DNA of 64,000 bases, from the NCBI GenBank assembly GCA_965223825.1, contig OZ245018.1, positions 3,263,961 to 3,327,960 of the forward strand, in the 5' to 3' direction. This document shows, piece by piece, positions 24,528 through 33,889 of the stretch. The notes beneath the pieces are model-generated. The model saw only the letters and a program-made list of their open reading frames with translations, had not been told where the DNA came from and did not search any database. Made by a program: the position numbers and the translations under genes. The stretch's first letter is position 1. Each line of letters begins with the position of its first letter. Origin of the DNA: CAJXQU01 sp965223825. Its GTDB lineage: Bacteria; Pseudomonadota; Gammaproteobacteria; CAJXQU01.

Positions 24528-26203
24528 GGTGCGCTCACCTCCGCCTCTTTTTCTTTTGCTTCTGCTGCCGCCGCTTTCACCGCTTCAGGATCAGGCAAAC
24601 CAAAAAAATGCAGGCCTTTGGTCGAGGCAAAAAGCACAAACTGTTTATCGTTGAGCTCAAACGTGATCGGTGCTGCATTTAAATGTAATTTGAGATCATA
24701 CGTCCACAACACTTCACCAGTAGCCTCATCCAGCGCATTTAATTTGCCAGACGGTTCCGGGAAAAAAACCAGCCCTCCCGCTGTGCTGAGCGCGCCACCA
24801 GCCCATAACCATTCGTTAGACTTATGCTCCCAAACAATTTTGCCAGTGGTGGGAGAAATAGCACTAACCACACCCCAACCTTGCTCATCACCTTCAAACA
24901 TCTCACCACCTAACCATTCAACGCCGCTTTCACGCGCGGCCGGTACAAGACGAAAATCCATTGGTAAATGTAACGCCAGCACGTAGATCATCGCTGTTGT
25001 TGGCGAGTAAGCCGGTGCCGCCCAGTTTGCGCCACCACGCGCGCCAGGGGCGATGTTGATGCCTTCTTTCGTCGGCTGCGCAAAAAGATTTTTCTGAGGA
25101 ACAAAATTTTCTGATCGGGTGACCAATTCACCCGAACTGCGATCCAGCGTGTATAACCAACCCGCTTTTGCCGCATGGCTCACCGCTTTGATGGTTTTAC
25201 CGTCTTTTTCGACATCGTGTAATATCAGTGGGCTCGTTACATCATAATCCCAGCGATCGTGCGGAACGATTTGATAATGCCAGCGACGTTCGCCACTATT
25301 AATATCCAGCGCCACGATCGCGTTGCTGTAGAGATTATCACCCGGTCGTTTGCCGCTATCGATATTCGGTGAAGGGTTACCGACACCGACATACAATAGG
25401 CCAAGTTCAGCGTCGTAGGATGGCGTCGTCCACACAGGGCCACCACCGGTTTTCCACGCGTCTGGAAAATCATCTTTTGCGGCTTTTTCTGCGGCAATAT
25501 CGCGATTCAGATCATCACCTAATTCCGTTTCACTCACCCATTCTCCATACCAGCCACCTTGCTCAGGAGAGGGGATTGTCCAAAAACGCCAGTGTCGTTC
25601 ACCGGTTTTCACATCATAAGCATCGACAAAGCCTCGCACGCCATATTCCCCCCCCGCACTGCCGACAATCACCTTGTCGTCCACCACCGTCGGCGCCATC
25701 GTGAAAGAATAGCCTTCGGCAGAATCAGCCGCTTGGACTTTCCAACGCTCTTCACCGGTTTTACTATCCAGCGCGATCACTTGTGCATTTAATGTCGCGA
25801 CAAAAACCAGATCGCCCGAAACGGCCACGCCACGATTTAAGGTGCCACAACACAGCGCCGTGGTGTGCCAGTCAATCTCGTATTCATAGGTCCAAAGCGT
25901 TTGCCCCGTTTTCATGTCCAAAGCCGTGACGCGGGTATTCGGCACGGTAAAATACAACACGCCATCCAGCACAACGGGCACGGTTTGTTGACGAGCACCA
26001 CCGGTTGTGGACGGGTAAAAACCGATTTCGGTTATATCAGCGACATTCTCACGATTAATCTCTGTTAGCGTGGAATATCGTTGATTTGCATAATCATTGC
26101 CCTGCATGGGCCAGTCTTGTGCATGCGCCAGCCCCGTAGATACGGCAGCGATAAAACCGACTGTGCTGATCATGTACTGTGCTTTGGAAAGAATTGTTTT
26201 CAT
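24524..26203 (-). CDS. PQQ-dependent alcohol dehydrogenase-type quinoprotein
   Basis: The start ATG 26201-26203 gives a 559-residue protein with signal peptide MKTILSKAQYMISTVGFIAA plus an AHA cleavage site; the longer frame adds implausible residues. It is an eight-bladed propeller with repeated W-docking motifs (TGQTLWTYEYE, TGEVLWTYDL). Vicinal Cys118-Cys119 (ALCCGTLNRG), Glu186 in GGEYGVRG, Asn276 and Asp319 match the active site of methanol and ethanol dehydrogenases. Asp321 follows in WDYDV, the aspartate position that in XoxF and PedH coordinates lanthanides. No cytochrome domain is present. It oxidises an alcohol or aldehyde in the periplasm; substrate unknown. Confidence 0.88.
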   Translation of the reverse strand: MKTILSKAQYMISTVGFIAAVSTGLAHAQDWPMQGNDYANQRYSTLTEINRENVADITEIGFYPSTTGGARQQTVPVVLDGVLYFTVPNTRVTALDMKTGQTLWTYEYEIDWHTTALCCGTLNRGVAVSGDLVFVATLNAQVIALDSKTGEERWKVQAADSAEGYSFTMAPTVVDDKVIVGSAGGEYGVRGFVDAYDVKTGERHWRFWTIPSPEQGGWYGEWVSETELGDDLNRDIAAEKAAKDDFPDAWKTGGGPVWTTPSYDAELGLLYVGVGNPSPNIDSGKRPGDNLYSNAIVALDINSGERRWHYQIVPHDRWDYDVTSPLILHDVEKDGKTIKAVSHAAKAGWLYTLDRSSGELVTRSENFVPQKNLFAQPTKEGINIAPGARGGANWAAPAYSPTTAMIYVLALHLPMDFRLVPAARESGVEWLGGEMFEGDEQGWGVVSAISPTTGKIVWEHKSNEWLWAGGALSTAGGLVFFPEPSGKLNALDEATGEVLWTYDLKLHLNAAPITFELNDKQFVLFASTKGLHFFGLPDPEAVKAAAAEAKEKEAEVSAP

Positions 26204-26272
26204 GCCATTCCTGAATTTTATTATTGTGGGATAATATGCCGTTGAGGCTCTAATTTCTGGCGACATTATATC

Positions 26273-27325
26273 GTGAAAAACACCCCTGAACGTTGTCTTG
26301 TGATCGGCCCCTCCTGGGTGGGCGATATGGTCATGGCGCAAAGTCTGTTTATGGCGCTGCAACAACGTTATCCCAATCTTATCATCGACGTACTCGCGCC
26401 AGCCTGGAGTGAGCCCTTGCTCGACCGTATGCCTGAAGTAAACGAGTCGATCTGCATGCCGATCGGCCATGGTAAATTACAACTTGGTCTACGTCACCGT
26501 ATCGGCAAGAAACTTCGTGAAAAACGTTACGATTGGTCAATATTATTACCGAACTCCTTAAAATCAGCGCTGATCCCATTTTGGGCAAACATCCCAATCC
26601 GCACCGGCTACAAAGGCGAAATGCGTTATGGATTACTCAATGATATTCGTCATCTCGAAAAACAAACACTGACCATGACGGTGCAACGTTTTGTCGCCTT
26701 GAGTCTTGATCGTGATGCGTATCAACGCAATCCATTAGTGACGAACATTCCGCAACCAAAATTACAGCTCGATCAACCTCATGTCTCGAAAACCGCTGCA
26801 TTATTCGGCCTGCGCAGCGAACAACCCACTCTCGCACTTTGTCCCGGTGCAGAATACGGTCCAGCGAAACGTTGGCCGATCGAACATTTCGCGAAAGTTG
26901 CACGCCAACAGCTTGATGCGGGCTGGCAAGTTTGGGTATTTGGATCAGAAAAAGATCGCGAAGTGGCCGAGTCTATTTGTGATCAGGCGGGCAGGGCGGA
27001 GCACCCGATCGTCAATCTCGCTGGACGCACATCGCTCGCTGAAGCCATTGATCTGATGTCACTGACAGACAGTGTGATCAGCAATGATTCTGGCCTCATG
27101 CACGTTGCGGCCGCACTCGATAAACCCGTGATCGCATTATACGGCTCGTCCGATCCTAACTTTACACCGCCTCTACATGCTGCCGCTCACGTGATCACGC
27201 TTAACTTAGCCTGCAGCCCGTGTTTTGAACGAGAATGCCCGCTCGGACATTTAGATTGTCTGACTAAAATAGAACCCAAACAGGTGCTTGCCCACCTCCC
27301 ATCAAACACATTAACTAACGGGTAA
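26273..27325 (+). CDS. waaF: ADP-heptose:LPS heptosyltransferase II
   Basis: This 350-residue GT9 glycosyltransferase adds the second heptose to the LPS inner core. The GTG start at 26273 yields VKNTPERCLVIGPSWVGDMVMAQSLF, with the family's PSWVGDMVMAQSL signature. Later motifs are LCPGAEYGPAKRWP and SNDSGLMHVAAALDKPVIALYGSSDP, the ADP-heptose site, and ACSPCFERECPLGHLDCL near the end. It is divergent from the PQQ dehydrogenase gene (69 bases between starts) and is followed by the O-antigen ligase gene. Confidence 0.93.
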   Translation: MKNTPERCLVIGPSWVGDMVMAQSLFMALQQRYPNLIIDVLAPAWSEPLLDRMPEVNESICMPIGHGKLQLGLRHRIGKKLREKRYDWSILLPNSLKSALIPFWANIPIRTGYKGEMRYGLLNDIRHLEKQTLTMTVQRFVALSLDRDAYQRNPLVTNIPQPKLQLDQPHVSKTAALFGLRSEQPTLALCPGAEYGPAKRWPIEHFAKVARQQLDAGWQVWVFGSEKDREVAESICDQAGRAEHPIVNLAGRTSLAEAIDLMSLTDSVISNDSGLMHVAAALDKPVIALYGSSDPNFTPPLHAAAHVITLNLACSPCFERECPLGHLDCLTKIEPKQVLAHLPSNTLTNG

Positions 27326-27336
27326 CTAAAACCTAT

Positions 27337-28551
27337 ATGCGCTCACGTCTTCCTCTTGATGTCATCTTTCTTGCACTGATGATTTTGTTTTTACCTTCTT
27401 TGGAGGGACCAAAAAATATCTTTTGGGGCTTATTCGTTTTAAGTTGGTTTGTTTTGCGTTGGCGTGAAGGGGGTGTCTTTACGGGCTGGAACCGTTGGGA
27501 TAATTTAATTTTGTTAAGCATGTTTGCTGGCTTTCTCGTCGCACCATTCGCAGGACTGGATCACGATCAGTGGAAAGGTGGTAAGAATATCGTGGTTTAT
27601 TCATCCTTATTGCTCTTGCTAAAACACGCTCACTACTCACAATCGATTGTTTTATTTCTACTCAGAACGATTATATTTTCAACGCTGATCGCTACACTGC
27701 TCGCGCTATGGAATTTCAAAATCGCTGGACTGACTCCACAGGTTCAGCTGCATTCCGTTGGCCATGTTAATCATTCTGCGATTTATTTAATGATTAGTCA
27801 GTGTGTCGCCATGGCGCTTTTGTTTACTCGCTGGAGTGATGCAAAGGGAATAGAACGTGGGTTATTACTGATTATTAGTGTCATCTTAGCCAGTGCGATT
27901 GTGATCTCCAGCAGCCGTGCAGCCTTGCTAATGCTTGGAATTTTCAGTCTTTTCATTAGCGTTGCCTGGCGTCACCATTCACGGCGACCTCTTCTGATCT
28001 TTCCGTTGATTCTCACCTTGGGCGCAGGCGGGCTGATCGTGGGCAAAGCAACGGTGATAGAAGAGCAAAAAGTTCAGATGGAATCCGGTATGGTCATGCA
28101 GGTGCGCGACCGGATCTGGCGCACTGCGCTATTAACGTGGAAAGAGTATCCCGTGTTCGGCGTCGGCCCCAAAAATTATTCACAAGTCACTGAAGAAAAA
28201 ATACGTGAATGGCTAGCGCGAGATGGCAAAGAATACGAACGTATGAAGTTTCTCCCGTACGCTCATGCACACAACTTAATCCTCAACACACTGGTCGAAC
28301 AAGGGTTGGTGGGGCTTTTTATTCTGATTAGCTTGTTGACGTATCTCGGTGTCCAACTATTTAAAGGCTGGCCAGATAAACACAATTCACCAATCAGTTG
28401 GGCGATCTGGTTATCCGCAACGGGCGCGTTGCTATCGACCCTGTTTATTGGGATTTTCAATACCACATTGCATCATGAGCATGGCATGCTAACTATGTTA
28501 TTGCTCGGTTTGTGGTTCATGAATCGTCAGTCCGTGGTGACTAACCATTAA
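27337..28551 (+). CDS. waaL: O-antigen ligase family protein
   Basis: This 404-residue protein has about ten to twelve membrane helices with a large periplasmic loop around residues 235-310, which holds RDRIWRTALLTWKEYPVFGVGPKNY and PYAHAHNLILNTLVEQGLVG. These are the Wzy_C/O-antigen ligase signatures, including the Arg and His residues needed to transfer undecaprenyl-linked glycan to lipid A-core. It follows waaF by 11 bases within the LPS core cluster. A ligase and a polymerase cannot be fully separated by sequence; position favours the ligase. Confidence 0.83.
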   Translation: MRSRLPLDVIFLALMILFLPSLEGPKNIFWGLFVLSWFVLRWREGGVFTGWNRWDNLILLSMFAGFLVAPFAGLDHDQWKGGKNIVVYSSLLLLLKHAHYSQSIVLFLLRTIIFSTLIATLLALWNFKIAGLTPQVQLHSVGHVNHSAIYLMISQCVAMALLFTRWSDAKGIERGLLLIISVILASAIVISSSRAALLMLGIFSLFISVAWRHHSRRPLLIFPLILTLGAGGLIVGKATVIEEQKVQMESGMVMQVRDRIWRTALLTWKEYPVFGVGPKNYSQVTEEKIREWLARDGKEYERMKFLPYAHAHNLILNTLVEQGLVGLFILISLLTYLGVQLFKGWPDKHNSPISWAIWLSATGALLSTLFIGIFNTTLHHEHGMLTMLLLGLWFMNRQSVVTNH

Positions 28552-28643
28552 CCAACCGGCAACGTGAACCTTGTGAAAGATGACGGGCAATCAACAGAAT
28601 GTGGGAAGCTCTGCCTTATCCGTCATCCGATCAAGATGCCACT

Positions 28644-29741
28644 TCATCGGTTCTCGGCACAGACTTTTTCAAAGATCTGGGTCATTTGATCAAGCATAAT
28701 CTCGCGCGAAAAAGCCTCCTTCGCATGCTCGGCTGCGGCTTGACCCATCGCAGCTCTCAACGCTGGATCGGCGATCATTTGGATCAGACGCTCTCGAATT
28801 TCAGCACTATTTTGTATCTCAACGATAAACGCAGATTTGTCAGCGACAACGGCTTCACAAATGCTACCGACATCCGTCGTGATCGCAGGGATTCCACACG
28901 CTTGTGACTGCATCAATGCTTGTGGGACACCTTCATTCGCGTAAGAAGGCAGGCAAAAAATATCTATCGCCTGCATCCATTCAGCCACATTGTTCTGACG
29001 ACCGGTAAACGTCACACGATCCGTCAGTCCTTTCTTCTCAACAAGCTCACGCAACGCCGCATCCTGCGGGCCATCACCCACGATTAATAAAGTCAGCTCT
29101 GTTCCTTCAAGTTGTTCGAAGGCCTCGATCAAATAACGATGCCCCTTCCAACTACGCAACGTTGCAACAATGCCGATCACGAGTGCGCTTACATCAATCC
29201 CTAACTTCTGCCTGATCGCGGGTTTGTTATCGGTTGGATGAAACACGGTTAAATCAACACCGGTGCGGATGGATGTGATTTGATCTTGCGGAAAATCATT
29301 CTCCTGAATCAATTGCAGGCGCAGTTTTTCACCCGTGGTAACGATATGCCGCGCCGCCTTCGTGTAAAGCCAACGGCTGCTAGCATTTTGAGGAACCGGT
29401 GCAGAAATATGTCGCGTTCGCACAATCGGTGGTGCATTGCGTAATGTTTTCGTTGCGACACCGCACAACCAAGAGTCGGTCGAACTATGTGTATTTATGA
29501 CGTCGACTGAATTAGCTTGTAGCCAACGGCGCATGGCAAACAAGCCCTTAAGATTTTTTCTACCGATAGGCAGGGCGACCGCATTCAAACCACGTTGTTT
29601 TGCGATACTAAAGATCTCAGCTTCAGGCGGGCTGATCAGCACGACTTCATCGCCCCGTGCTTGGAAGCCTTCCATTTCATTAAGCGTACGTAACTCTTGT
29701 CCGCCGAAGCCGAGCGAGGATTCTGTGTGTAAAATTTTCAT
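28644..29741 (-). CDS. Glycosyltransferase family 4 protein, LPS core
   Basis: This 365-residue GT4/GT-B glycosyltransferase has an N-terminal acceptor domain starting MKILHTESSLGFGGQELRTL and a C-terminal donor domain with LVIGIVATLRSWKGHRYLIEAF, LLIVGDGPQDAALRELV and PSYANEGVPQALMQSQACGIP, the E-x7-E-type nucleotide-sugar motif. It probably adds a sugar to the LPS core. The exact residue is not predictable. Its start overlaps the stop of the preceding glycosyltransferase gene (ATGA), forming a three-gene minus-strand operon. Confidence 0.85.
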   Translation of the reverse strand: MKILHTESSLGFGGQELRTLNEMEGFQARGDEVVLISPPEAEIFSIAKQRGLNAVALPIGRKNLKGLFAMRRWLQANSVDVINTHSSTDSWLCGVATKTLRNAPPIVRTRHISAPVPQNASSRWLYTKAARHIVTTGEKLRLQLIQENDFPQDQITSIRTGVDLTVFHPTDNKPAIRQKLGIDVSALVIGIVATLRSWKGHRYLIEAFEQLEGTELTLLIVGDGPQDAALRELVEKKGLTDRVTFTGRQNNVAEWMQAIDIFCLPSYANEGVPQALMQSQACGIPAITTDVGSICEAVVADKSAFIVEIQNSAEIRERLIQMIADPALRAAMGQAAAEHAKEAFSREIMLDQMTQIFEKVCAENR

Positions 29742-30856
29742 GGTGAGAGCTCTTTATATAATGCGGTGAGTTTTTGCACCATTTGATGCATATCGAAATT
29801 TTCTGCAGTGTTACGCGCCGCTGCGCCGATCTTACTTGCCTGCGGCCGATCTTGTAACTGCATCATGGCATCGGCAGTAGCATCGATCGCCAACGCATCC
29901 ACGACATACCCATTCACGCCGTTTTCGATCACCTCAGCCGCTCCGGTCTTTTCACTGGTAATCACTGGCAGGCCACTCGCCAAAGCTTCCAAGACTGCGT
30001 TTGGAAAAGGATCATAAAGGCTCGGTTGTACGAAAACATCTGCAGCAGCGTAATAGGGCGTGACATCATCGACTGCGCCGAGAAACCGAACACGATTTTC
30101 AACCCCGAACGCCGTTGCCATTTGCTGATACTTCGTCTGATGTTTGTCGTAACCGACGACGATGAGATACGCAGCATTGTTGAGTCGGGTAAATGATTTC
30201 AGCGTGGTTGCGAGTCCTTTTCGTTCAAAACCTGAGCCGATAAAAGCGTACACCGTACTCGAGGTTGGGATGTTGAGTTTGCGCAAAACGGCAGATCGTT
30301 GCTGTCGCTGATCAGGGTGAAAACGCACAAGATCAACACCTGAGTAGATCACACGTAATTTTTTTGGATCAATATCAAAATGCTCAATGATCTCTGCCTT
30401 GACCATCTTGGAGTTACAGATTACGGCTTTAAGTTGTGGAGAGTGGAAGAGTTTTTTTTCCGCAGACTTAACATACCAATGGTACGGACTGACGCACTGA
30501 AAAAGGCGAGGTAATGTCGATAACACACGGCTTTTCTGTTGTAACCAAACTCGGTGGACACCATCGCCTGCACGATAAATATCACAACAAGCAATGCGTT
30601 CGTGGCTTTGCACCAGATCAATTTTTTGATCCGCAAGGGTTGCACAGGCCATTTTAGCGAATCCGGCATCGCGCCAGATCCGGCCTAAATAAAACGGATT
30701 GCACTTGATCAGCGTTATGCCCGCCACCGGTTCCCACTTTCTTGCGATCAACTGCACATCGAGCGATGTTGATTGCAGTGCGGACAATGCCCGGGAGACG
30801 AATTTTTCTGCGCCGCCATGCGCAGAATAGCGTTGACGAATAATAGCCAACTTCAT
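29738..30856 (-). CDS. waaG: Glycosyltransferase family 4 protein, WaaG-like
   Basis: The start ATG 30854-30856 gives 372 residues beginning MKLAIIRQRYSAHGGAEKFV, which is close to the opening of WaaG, the LPS core glucosyltransferase I (IVRQKYNPFGGAERF-type). The longer frame would overlap the upstream gene by 67 bases. The C-terminal domain carries FIGSGFERKGLATTLKSF, LIVVGYDKHQT and PSLYDPFPNAVLEALASGLPVI. It is expected to transfer glucose or another hexose to heptose II on the cytoplasmic face. It overlaps both neighbours by four bases. Confidence 0.87.
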   Translation of the reverse strand: MKLAIIRQRYSAHGGAEKFVSRALSALQSTSLDVQLIARKWEPVAGITLIKCNPFYLGRIWRDAGFAKMACATLADQKIDLVQSHERIACCDIYRAGDGVHRVWLQQKSRVLSTLPRLFQCVSPYHWYVKSAEKKLFHSPQLKAVICNSKMVKAEIIEHFDIDPKKLRVIYSGVDLVRFHPDQRQQRSAVLRKLNIPTSSTVYAFIGSGFERKGLATTLKSFTRLNNAAYLIVVGYDKHQTKYQQMATAFGVENRVRFLGAVDDVTPYYAAADVFVQPSLYDPFPNAVLEALASGLPVITSEKTGAAEVIENGVNGYVVDALAIDATADAMMQLQDRPQASKIGAAARNTAENFDMHQMVQKLTALYKELSP

Positions 30857-31953
30857 GACGTAGAGAGAAGATCGTTTACCGCAGCGATCACACGACTGGC
30901 TGGAATCACTTGCAAACAATCACTGATTTTACTGTTACCGCAACCATCTAAACCACACGGACGGCAGGGCACATCCGTTTTTATCAATCGATGCGGCGTT
31001 TGCCACGGCCCCCAGATGAGATCATTACTCGGACCAAATAATGCCACCGTTGGGGTTCGTAATGCCGCTGCCATGTGCATGGGGACCGAATCAACACCGA
31101 TAAAACAGTGTGCCCGATCCAGCAGTGCCGCAAATTCGTATAAATTCAGTTGACCCGCAAGATTCAGAAGATTGCTTGCGAGTTCGGCGGGTAGTTGATC
31201 AAGAATCTGAGCAACCAGCGCCGTTTCTTGCGCATCTGGACCAGATGTGAGCACGATCTGATACTGATTACTTAGACTCGCAATCACCTCGGCAAATCCG
31301 CCTGCATTCCAACTCTTGAACATCCAACGTGAGGCTGGATGAACGACGAGAAACGGTTTTTGCGCAAGCTGATTTTCTGTCAAAACACGGTTAACCGCGG
31401 TTTGCGCCTCAGCACTGATGCCCAGCCTCATGGCTTTATGATCAGCTTGGATTACAAAGCCCAAGCGTCGCAGTGCATCGAGGTGGACTTCGACAGTGTG
31501 TCGCGGCTGATCGGGAATTGTGTAGGTATGCGTGAAACTCTTTTGCCACCAGCGTCCTTTACGATGTGGGTAGCGCTGCGAGACACTCACTTGGGGCTTA
31601 ATGGCGCGACAGATCCGTGCGGCACGATTATTCTCTGTTAAATTAATGATCAGATCGTAACCGTTGGCTTGAAGCTTTCGCATCAATTCGCGATCCGCGC
31701 GCAAACGTTCTCGCCAAGATCGTGATTTCGCAGTACGATCGACACCAATAACCTGATTGATCGCCGGATGTTCGCGCAACATTGCTTGCGTATCGGCATA
31801 CACCAACGCATCAATTTGCAGGTGCGGCGCATGTAATTTCAGCGCGGAAAATACGGGTGCGGTGAGCAGCACGTCACCCAAATGCCGAAACTTGATCACC
31901 AACGCACGCGCTAGCTGATCAGGATGAATGGCATCATTGAGATACTGTTGCAT
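30853..31953 (-). CDS. LPS heptosyltransferase, WaaQ-like (GT9)
   Basis: I place the start at ATG 31951-31953 (MQQYLNDAIHPDQLARALVI), giving 366 residues. The longer frame would run back over the divergent glycosyltransferase gene and add spurious membrane segments. GT9 features are KFRHLGDVLLTAPVFSALK, VVHPASRWMFKSW, and GVDSVPMHMAAALRTPTVALFGPS, followed by CRPCGLDGCGNSKISDCL. This set matches putative heptosyltransferase III (WaaQ) proteins, which add a side-branch heptose to the core. It leads the minus-strand operon of three core genes. Confidence 0.87.
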   Translation of the reverse strand: MQQYLNDAIHPDQLARALVIKFRHLGDVLLTAPVFSALKLHAPHLQIDALVYADTQAMLREHPAINQVIGVDRTAKSRSWRERLRADRELMRKLQANGYDLIINLTENNRAARICRAIKPQVSVSQRYPHRKGRWWQKSFTHTYTIPDQPRHTVEVHLDALRRLGFVIQADHKAMRLGISAEAQTAVNRVLTENQLAQKPFLVVHPASRWMFKSWNAGGFAEVIASLSNQYQIVLTSGPDAQETALVAQILDQLPAELASNLLNLAGQLNLYEFAALLDRAHCFIGVDSVPMHMAAALRTPTVALFGPSNDLIWGPWQTPHRLIKTDVPCRPCGLDGCGNSKISDCLQVIPASRVIAAVNDLLSTS

Positions 31954-32047
31954 GTAAGAAAAAGTCAGGACAATTAGGCCTGAGAAGATACACAAGCCCG
32001 CTAGATTGCACAATAAAAAAAGGCCATAACCGATCAAAACACCAGCA

Positions 32048-32818
32048 ATGACACAGCCCACACTCAGCGTCACCATCATCACAAAAAACGAAGCCGAAAA
32101 TATTCGCGCTTGTCTTGAATCTATCGCCTGGGCCGATGAAATTATTGTTATGGATTCCGGCAGTGAGGATGACACCGTGGCAATCTGTCGCGAGTTTACT
32201 GATCAGGTTTTTACTGATTCGGACTGGCAAGGCTTCGGCATTCAAAAAAATCGCGCGCTCGCAAAAGCCACAAGCGACTGGGTTTTATCGTTGGATGCGG
32301 ACGAGCAAGTAAGTTCGGAACTTGCCGATGAAATTCGTGCAATCATCGAATCGGATCACGCGGATCAAAAAATCTACGCTGTGCCACGACTGTCCACATT
32401 TTGTGGTCGTGAGATCCGTCACAGTGGCTGGTATCCAGATTATGTAGCGCGACTTTTTCCTAACGGACAGGCGCAATTTTCAAACGATCAGGTTCACGAA
32501 AAACTAATCTCCAACTTAACAGAAACAACACTGACCGAACCGCTGAAACACAACACCGCGCCCGATCTCAATGACGTGATCGAGAAAATGAATCGCTACA
32601 CGACGCTCAGTGCGCAACAAAAAAGTGCCCGTGGAAAACAAGCCAGTTTATTCAGTGCGGTAACCCACGGTTTATGGGCTTTTTTTTGGAGCTATATTGG
32701 GCGCGCCGGTTTCCTTGATGGTCGCGAAGGTTTTATTCTGGCGGTGACGAAAGCGGAAAACTCGTATTATCGTTATTTGAAATTACTGTATTTGAACGAA
32801 CAAAAGCCCAATAAATAA
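32048..32818 (+). CDS. waaE: Glycosyltransferase family 2, WaaE/KdtX-like
   Basis: This 256-residue GT2 enzyme begins LSVTIITKNEAENIRACLES and has the metal-binding DXD-type segment LSLDADEQVSSEL. The pattern AWADEIIVMDSGSEDDTVAI and CGREIRHSGWYPDYVARLF matches the WaaE/KdtX group, beta-1,4-glucosyltransferases acting on heptose I of the inner core. It is divergent from the heptosyltransferase III gene (94 bases between starts) and just precedes waaC. Confidence 0.87.
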   Translation: MTQPTLSVTIITKNEAENIRACLESIAWADEIIVMDSGSEDDTVAICREFTDQVFTDSDWQGFGIQKNRALAKATSDWVLSLDADEQVSSELADEIRAIIESDHADQKIYAVPRLSTFCGREIRHSGWYPDYVARLFPNGQAQFSNDQVHEKLISNLTETTLTEPLKHNTAPDLNDVIEKMNRYTTLSAQQKSARGKQASLFSAVTHGLWAFFWSYIGRAGFLDGREGFILAVTKAENSYYRYLKLLYLNEQKPNK

Positions 32819-32843
32819 ATTGAATGAAAATAACCAAAAGCCG

Positions 32844-33803
32844 ATGCGCATTCTTATCATAAAAACTTCCTCTCTCGGCGATGTCGCACACATGTTACCT
32901 GCGATCACCGACGCCGCCAGGCAAATTCAGGACTTACAAATCGACTGGCTTGTTGAAGAAAGTTTTCGTGCTTTGCCCGCATGGCACCCGGCGGTAGATC
33001 AGGTTTTTCCCGTTGCGATCAGACGATGGCGAAAAAACCTTTTACAAAAAAAAACCTATCAAGAAATTTCTGCTTTAAAACACCAACTGCGATCACATCA
33101 ATATGATCTAATTCTAGATACACAAGGCCTTGTTAAAAGTGCACTACTCACGCGCTTACCGAATAAAACCCAACGCGCAGGCTATGATCGACACAGCTCC
33201 CGTGAACCGTTATCTCACTTTTTTTATGATCGAACGTTTGCAGTTTCGCGTGAGCATCATGCGATCGATCGTAACCGACAACTTACTGCAAATGCTTTAG
33301 CTTATTCCTTAGAAAATTTACCACTGGATTACGGACTCGATGACTGGAAAGGTTCATTAACGTTACCGGAAGAAATTTTGCTCCCGGATAAATACTGTCT
33401 TGCCCTGCACGGCACCAGCCGGCCTGACAAAGAATGGCCAGAAAAAAACTGGATTTCGCTCGGGCAAAAACTCGCTAACCAAAACAGACCTTTGGTTTTT
33501 CCTTGGGGAAATGAACGCGAACACCAGCGTGCAAAAAGATTAGCTGAAAAAACTCAGGGTGTTGTGTTACCGAAATTAGATTTAAATTCACTTGCCGCGA
33601 TCATTTCAAACGCGAATTACGTGATAGGTATGGATACCGGGTTAATGCATATTGCAGCGGCGCTGGGGAAACCAGGAGTGGCGATTTATCTGACATCAGA
33701 ACCGCGTTTAACTGGTGTTATGTCTGCGAAAAAGTACGATAAAATTTTAAGCCTTTTTGGACAACGAGAAACGTCAGTAGAAAATGTCTTCGCAACACTT
33801 TAA
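32844..33803 (+). CDS. waaC: ADP-heptose:LPS heptosyltransferase I
   Basis: This GT9 enzyme adds the first heptose to Kdo2-lipid A. The start is set at ATG 32844, giving MRILIIKTSSLGDVAHMLPA, the standard WaaC opening, and 319 residues. A TTG at 32820 would add eight residues, and neither has a clear ribosome site. Other signatures are LLDTQGLVKSALL-like ILDTQGLVKSALLT, LHGTSRPDKEWPEKNW and GMDTGLMHIAAALGKPGVAIY. It follows waaE with a short gap, probably in one transcript. Confidence 0.92.
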   Translation: MRILIIKTSSLGDVAHMLPAITDAARQIQDLQIDWLVEESFRALPAWHPAVDQVFPVAIRRWRKNLLQKKTYQEISALKHQLRSHQYDLILDTQGLVKSALLTRLPNKTQRAGYDRHSSREPLSHFFYDRTFAVSREHHAIDRNRQLTANALAYSLENLPLDYGLDDWKGSLTLPEEILLPDKYCLALHGTSRPDKEWPEKNWISLGQKLANQNRPLVFPWGNEREHQRAKRLAEKTQGVVLPKLDLNSLAAIISNANYVIGMDTGLMHIAAALGKPGVAIYLTSEPRLTGVMSAKKYDKILSLFGQRETSVENVFATL

Positions 33804-33889
33804 AGATCTTTCGTTAATTTATACTCAAAATTGCTAGGCAGTGATGACTATTATTAAGTTATTTTTAAAATGCCTTTTCCTGCTCTAAC

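Noticed and set aside
26204..26470. 89-residue upstream extension of the PQQ dehydrogenase frame
   Set aside because: It would bury the signal peptide and overlap the divergent waaF gene; the start at 26203 is far better.
31954..32175. 74-residue hydrophobic extension of the heptosyltransferase III frame
   Set aside because: It overlaps the divergent waaE start, and GT9 enzymes begin directly with the Rossmann-like segment; the membrane-like residues are antisense artefacts.
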